Source: Apostichopus japonicus (taxonomy: Eukaryota > Echinodermata > Holothuroidea > Aspidochirotida > Stichopodidae). From it: 64,000 nt of DNA. Positions 61,301-64,000 of this stretch are shown here, one piece after another. The position numbers and the translations under genes are program-made. Position 1 is the stretch's first letter. Each line of letters begins with the position of its first letter. The stretch lies in NCBI RefSeq assembly GCF_037975245.1, contig NC_092579.1, positions 7,966,001-8,030,000 of the forward strand. The letters are read 5' to 3'. The notes under the pieces are model-generated. The model ran no database searches and was not told the origin of the DNA. It worked only from the letters and a program-made list of their open reading frames with translations.

Positions 61301-63538
61301 CCGCCAAAAAAAAAAAACCCTGTCAATTATGTCTCTCCAGCCAATTACTCGATAATTAGTGAAGATATGTGAATGAGAAACTGGACATACTTTCACTGTT
61401 TAAATAAAAATGAACGACAGAAACTCCCTTGATACGATCAAACACAGTGTTTGAGACTTCAAACACTGAATACACCTCTAAGAATTTGTAATTTCTTGAT
61501 AGGCTTAAAAGTATTGAAACTTGTGTCTACAACTTAACTCACAAATACTTTGATCTTTGTCACCAATGTTTTAAAGGAATTGTCTGGTGGAAGATTTTGA
61601 TACATTGTCTTTGTAGTTATTATTTTTCTCTTTCTAACCATGTAAAAATTGTCCCCATTCGACGTTTCCTTCTTGTAGAAATCTGGTTTTCAAATTCACC
61701 AGTTTCTCACCAAAAGTACCGTTTGTTCGAACGCTTCAATATGGTGATTGACGTAGTGGTTGCAGATAGGCAAAACAGGCGACTTGAAGTTAGCACTCCC
61801 AATTCCGCAGCAAACAAACTCACGTGTAAGCACATTGGATTGCCTCATATATATAACGTACATACTCGCGAACGTATATACTACGATGCTCAGTTGGTGT
61901 ACTTGTATAGCGTTACACATAGTACACTCACACTCAAACCACAGTTCATAAACTGTTCTTCGAAATCGCTGAAATAAAATTCACGGATCAAATTAACAGT
62001 AAAAGGAAACTTGTAAAGTATTCGTTAAACCGAAAGATGAAACTTGGCGCCGAATCGATGTCATCGCAGAACTGTCCGATTGTAAACGTTAGGGTAGCCT
62101 ATACACGCGAACATTCTTCGCGCTGGAGCTGGATACCGCGATGTGTAAACAACGAAGAGCCTGCTGTTAAAACTTATCTTGTGTTTCACAAAGACCACGA
62201 AACCACCGATCTACTACATATATTGCGGCTTAAGGAGTTTTTTTAAATCATATCTAATTTATAAGAAATTTCACCGGAAATTATTGAAGAAATTGATCGA
62301 ATCGTTGTCAGAGCAGAATGTAGCAATGAGAAGCTTAGGCTTCGCAGAACTGTCCGATTGTCAACGTTTGAGTATAGCCTACATGCGAACATTTTTCGCG
62401 TTGGAGCTGGATAGCGCGATGTATAGCCTGAACAACTCAGAGTCTGCTGTTAAAATTTACCTTGTGTTACACAAAGACCACGGAACCACCGATCAAGTAC
62501 ATGGCGGCTTAAGGAGTTTTTGAAAACATATCTAATTTTAAAGAAATTTCACCGGAAATTAAGGAAGAAATTTATCTGTATACAAACGCTGTTTTTGTTG
62601 TGATTACCGTATAGGTACTGTGCGGAGGGTGGGTTATGACGCAATCTGCTATGGCAGAGCTGACGTCACGTATTGTACTGTTCAAATCATATTTGAAATG
62701 TCTATCCATAACGATCAAAAAATCGTTTCTCTGTCAAACGCAACATTAGCGTTCTCATACTTTGACAACATGTTTGGAAAATTATTTACTATTTTTTAAG
62801 CTAACTTCTTTGGGCCACCAGACAATCCTTTTAATGCACATGGGTCAATTCATGTCAAATGAACATAGGCGTGGAGGGGCCCAGGTACAACTGATGTTGG
62901 TATGATATGTTCCCAGAAGTCTTAAAGGAGGTAAATTGGCAAACTAATGTCTGCGCATGTTTTGTTTGTTTGGTAGGATACGGGCCGGCCGGCACCCAGC
63001 AAAATCCCCCATAGTTTTTATAATTTGGAGGATACTTTTTGATATATGAAGAGTAACTTTGATCTCATAGATTAACATGTATTGTGACCTAGTCTTTACA
63101 TTAAACTTATGATGTGTAACCAACTATTTCTGCTTCTTTACACCACAATTCAGGATTGTCAAAGATTTGCGAAAGTCACAATTTTTGTCAAGAGCATTAT
63201 TGAGGTGCGCTGACGGTAAATGCCTTTAATAAATAATGCTTTCAATCAATAAGCAAAGGAAATTAGCACAACTGTCTCCCTTGAACTCCACTTCCAACCT
63301 CCAACCCCAACCGCCACCGAAAAAAAGGACCAACAAGGAATATCACATGCTACCAGCCAAGTTACTTCACTGTGTTCTCCTTGGTTTTTCTTTCTGTTAT
63401 TAGTATGTGGCTCTGGTAGATGGGGTCCACCAGGATGTACCGGTATCTGTGACAATTGTTACAATGGAGGAGTTTGTGATGATGAGACTGGGAGATGTAT
63501 CTGTGCCCCGGGATTCATGGGACAAAACTGTCTGACAG
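47807..63538 (+). CDS. Tie-like receptor, N-terminal part (signal peptide, two Ig, one EGF domain)
   Basis: Four exons join in phase 1: 47807-47912, 51826-52164, 59719-59979, 63404-63538; the last ends at a GT donor, so the gene continues past the right edge. Exon 1 encodes a signal peptide (LMLICFILRYSAAQ). Exon 2 is Ig-like (FECYLGAG ... GVFNCTATK). Exon 3 is a second Ig domain (MEWSGVLESRWRINGSDF ... GDNGIYECHNYT) ending LNRLIVR. Exon 4 is one EGF module, GRWGPPGC then CYNGGVC and CICAPGFMGQNC, closely like the first EGF of vertebrate Tie receptors, which also follows Ig2 and an LIVR sequence. The order Ig-Ig-EGF matches Tie. Fibronectin, membrane and kinase parts are outside the window, so kinase activity is not shown. 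Several NxT sequons are present. Start chosen at ATG 47807, just before the hydrophobic segment. Alternative: another Ig/EGF surface protein. Confidence 0.8.
47918..48276 (+). mobile_element. TTAA-bounded MITE, copy B, starting inside the splice donor consensus
   Basis: Begins ttaaaggcaatgaagactcg and ends cgagtcttcacaccctttaa; the ends pair as an inverted repeat. Direct copy of the element at 46923-47278. Its first T is the sixth base of the intron following the Tie-like exon 1 (donor gtaagt at 47913-47918). Confidence 0.8.
48277..51825. other. Intron 1 of the Tie-like gene, remainder
   Basis: No exon recognised. It contains a poly(A) run of 30 bases (49242-49271), three exact TAGGCCTA palindromes (49732, 50434, 50445) and otherwise plain AT-rich DNA. 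Confidence 0.6.
49242..49271 (+). repeat. Poly(A) run of 30 bases
   Basis: An uninterrupted A30. It could be the tail of a retroposed sequence, but I could not define a body or a target-site duplication upstream. Confidence 0.9.
52337..52375. repeat. (AT)n microsatellite
   Basis: Uninterrupted AT run directly upstream of the orphan exon-like segment at 52378-52482, in intron 2 of the Tie-like gene. Confidence 0.9.
52378..52482 (+). pseudogene. Orphan exon-like segment with perfect splice donor
   Basis: An open stretch reads KLIDGAQKQCIDGISEKIRA then ILVSINRVRSELKR and ends at a strong donor, ag|gtaagt (52481-52486). Charge and hydrophobic spacing suggest an amphipathic or coiled-coil helix, as in TRIM-type coiled coils. 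There is no clear acceptor; the AT microsatellite abuts its left side. It ends in phase 2, so it cannot be spliced into the phase-1 Tie-like exons without breaking frame. I read it as a relic exon of another gene; this is inference. Confidence 0.35.
52483..55259. other. Intron 2 of the Tie-like gene, left of the LINE
   Basis: No exon or known repeat recognised apart from a poly(G) run near 54326-54338 and one TAGGCCTA (54198). Open frames here are short and motif-free. Confidence 0.55.
55260..55276 (+). repeat. Target-site duplication of the LINE, left copy
   Basis: aagatatcacaagtcct is repeated exactly at 58506-58522. The leading A may belong to the poly(A) tail on the right side, so the duplication is 16-17 bp. 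Confidence 0.9.
55277..58506 (+). mobile_element. 5'-truncated L1/Tx1-like non-LTR retrotransposon (LINE)
   Basis: A 3.2-kb insertion in intron 2 of the Tie-like gene, same orientation as the gene, bounded by an exact 16-17 bp target-site duplication and ending in a short A tail (about 58499-58507) after taaataaatacagtgg. The left end starts within the C-terminal part of the endonuclease domain of ORF2, so the promoter, ORF1 and most of the endonuclease are missing, which is typical of incomplete target-primed reverse transcription. It carries most of ORF2 (see separate entry). It is dead on arrival by truncation and also has coding lesions. Confidence 0.93.
55279..58302 (+). pseudogene. LINE ORF2 fragment: endonuclease end, reverse transcriptase, zinc knuckle
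   Basis: Reads from the end of an APE-type endonuclease (RSDHSSVTLTI, about 55408) through a linker and the reverse transcriptase: FLKGRFIGENIR, FLDFEKAFD, SRGVRQGCPLSPYLFILC, and QYADDTVLILD (YADD box at 56815-56826). A CX2CX7HX4C zinc knuckle, CSFCKNADETLIHLFYNC, lies near the C-terminus. Lesions: in-frame stops at 56155-56157 (TAA) and 56308-56310 (TGA, where the family has Trp in the WRPI motif), a frameshift at the T run 57412-57419, and a compensating shift before about 57580. Closest in style to L1/Tx1-clade elements of aquatic animals; the clade was not confirmed by search. Confidence 0.9.
58506..58522 (+). repeat. Target-site duplication of the LINE, right copy
   Basis: Exact repeat of 55260-55276, directly after the A tail of the LINE. 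Confidence 0.9.
58523..59718. other. Intron 2 of the Tie-like gene, right of the LINE
   Basis: AT-rich DNA with no exon, repeat or RNA gene that I recognise. Confidence 0.55.
60197..60433 (+). pseudogene. Possible Ig-domain relic in the Tie-like intron
   Basis: The open frame contains INVSREYDIMQLYVVGAYPG followed by YFSCYSNMTALG. This resembles the F-strand end of an Ig domain (...GYFSCYSN...) with an upstream FCLTSSLNC stretch. There is no good splice donor after it (only a weak gtgact) and stop codons lie just upstream, so it is not joined to the gene. It may be a decayed duplicate of the neighbouring Ig exon; chance resemblance is possible. Confidence 0.3.
61571..62834. mobile_element. 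1.26-kb TTAA-bounded non-autonomous DNA element
   Basis: The left end ttaaaggaattgtctggtgg (61571-61590) and the reverse complement of the right end (62815-62834) match at 18 of 20 positions. TTAA is present at both ends. Inside is a diverged tandem duplication with a period of about 278 bp (62064-62300 and 62342-62578), whose copies share blocks such as ctgctgttaaaa and gaaatttcaccggaaatta. No transposase motif was seen. It lies in intron 3 of the Tie-like gene. Confidence 0.7.
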
Positions 63539-64000
63539 GTTTGTACAAATGTCTGTGAACTTGTTCTTTTAACGGAGGTTTTCTTTGCACGACCGTGAGG
63601 GGCCATGTGAGACACTATGTTGTTAATGCCTCCTCCCATTCCTCTAAGGAAAACTAAGTTAAAGAGCTTTTAATATTCATGAAAAGCATACACCATATTG
63701 GGAGTTCTTACCCCAGCCTTTGATAGGAGTGTTCCCAAGAGATTATTTATTTTTGGGTGAAGTTTAACATACATTTGGTTCCCAGGTCATCTTGTTATTG
63801 ACTTATACTTAAATGGTTCCTTAAACGTTCACTGTAGCAACATGCATTTGTCATTTTTTTATGCCCACATTTTTAAATGCATAGATCTCTATTAATACCA
63901 ACACATTTAAATTAAATGAAAGCCCAAGGACTTAGCTTAACTTTAGTTACATTTTACCTAATAGACAATGTTGAAATATGGATATCAAAGAGAGGAACAT
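63539..64000. other. Start of intron 4 of the Tie-like gene
   Basis: No further exon is recognised before the window ends; the next EGF-type exon expected for a Tie-like receptor must lie downstream. Confidence 0.6.

Overview
The window is animal nuclear DNA. Its genes are split by introns with GT/AG borders, intergenic and intronic DNA is AT-rich, and it carries microsatellites, tRNA-derived SINE-like repeats, small inverted-repeat DNA elements and a non-LTR retrotransposon. Gene content points to a marine deuterostome, most likely an echinoderm (a sea cucumber is my guess): a CMP-sialic acid synthetase, two secreted AprA/PhoPQ-related proteins and a Tie-like Ig/EGF receptor. The species call is inference; no database was searched.

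Layout. (1) 1-5241: intronic or upstream DNA of CMAS with two minisatellites. (2) 5242-12732, plus: the last five visible coding exons of CMAS (N-acylneuraminate cytidylyltransferase). Its 4.5-kb intron holds a near-perfect 104-bp palindrome and a hAT-like MITE plus a 50-bp-unit minisatellite; the following intron holds a TTAA-bounded MITE. (3) 12733-17911: no gene recognised, one SINE-like repeat. (4) 17912-29424, minus, and 32023-45002, plus: two complete 15-exon paralogues of the AprA/PhoPQ-related family, head to head across 2.6 kb. I joined every exon by hand; phases agree at all 28 junctions, giving 489 and 488 codons. (5) 45003-47806: intergenic DNA with the first of two copies of a 356-359 bp TTAA-bounded MITE. 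(6) 47807 to beyond the right edge, plus: a Tie-like receptor, first four exons (signal peptide, Ig, Ig, EGF), running off the window before any kinase domain. Its introns hold a 5'-truncated L1/Tx1-like LINE with a clear target-site duplication, a coiled-coil-like orphan exon, a possible Ig relic and a 1.26-kb TTAA-bounded element.

The genes do not form a pathway. CMAS makes CMP-sialic acid in the nucleus or cytosol; the AprA-like proteins have signal peptides and are predicted to be secreted; the Tie-like protein is a cell-surface receptor. The parts most worth a second look are the divergent AprA-like pair with its purine-rich spacer, the direct MITE pair bracketing the Tie-like first exon (one copy starts inside the splice donor consensus), the intron made mostly of trinucleotide repeat, and the strong excess of the palindrome TAGGCCTA.
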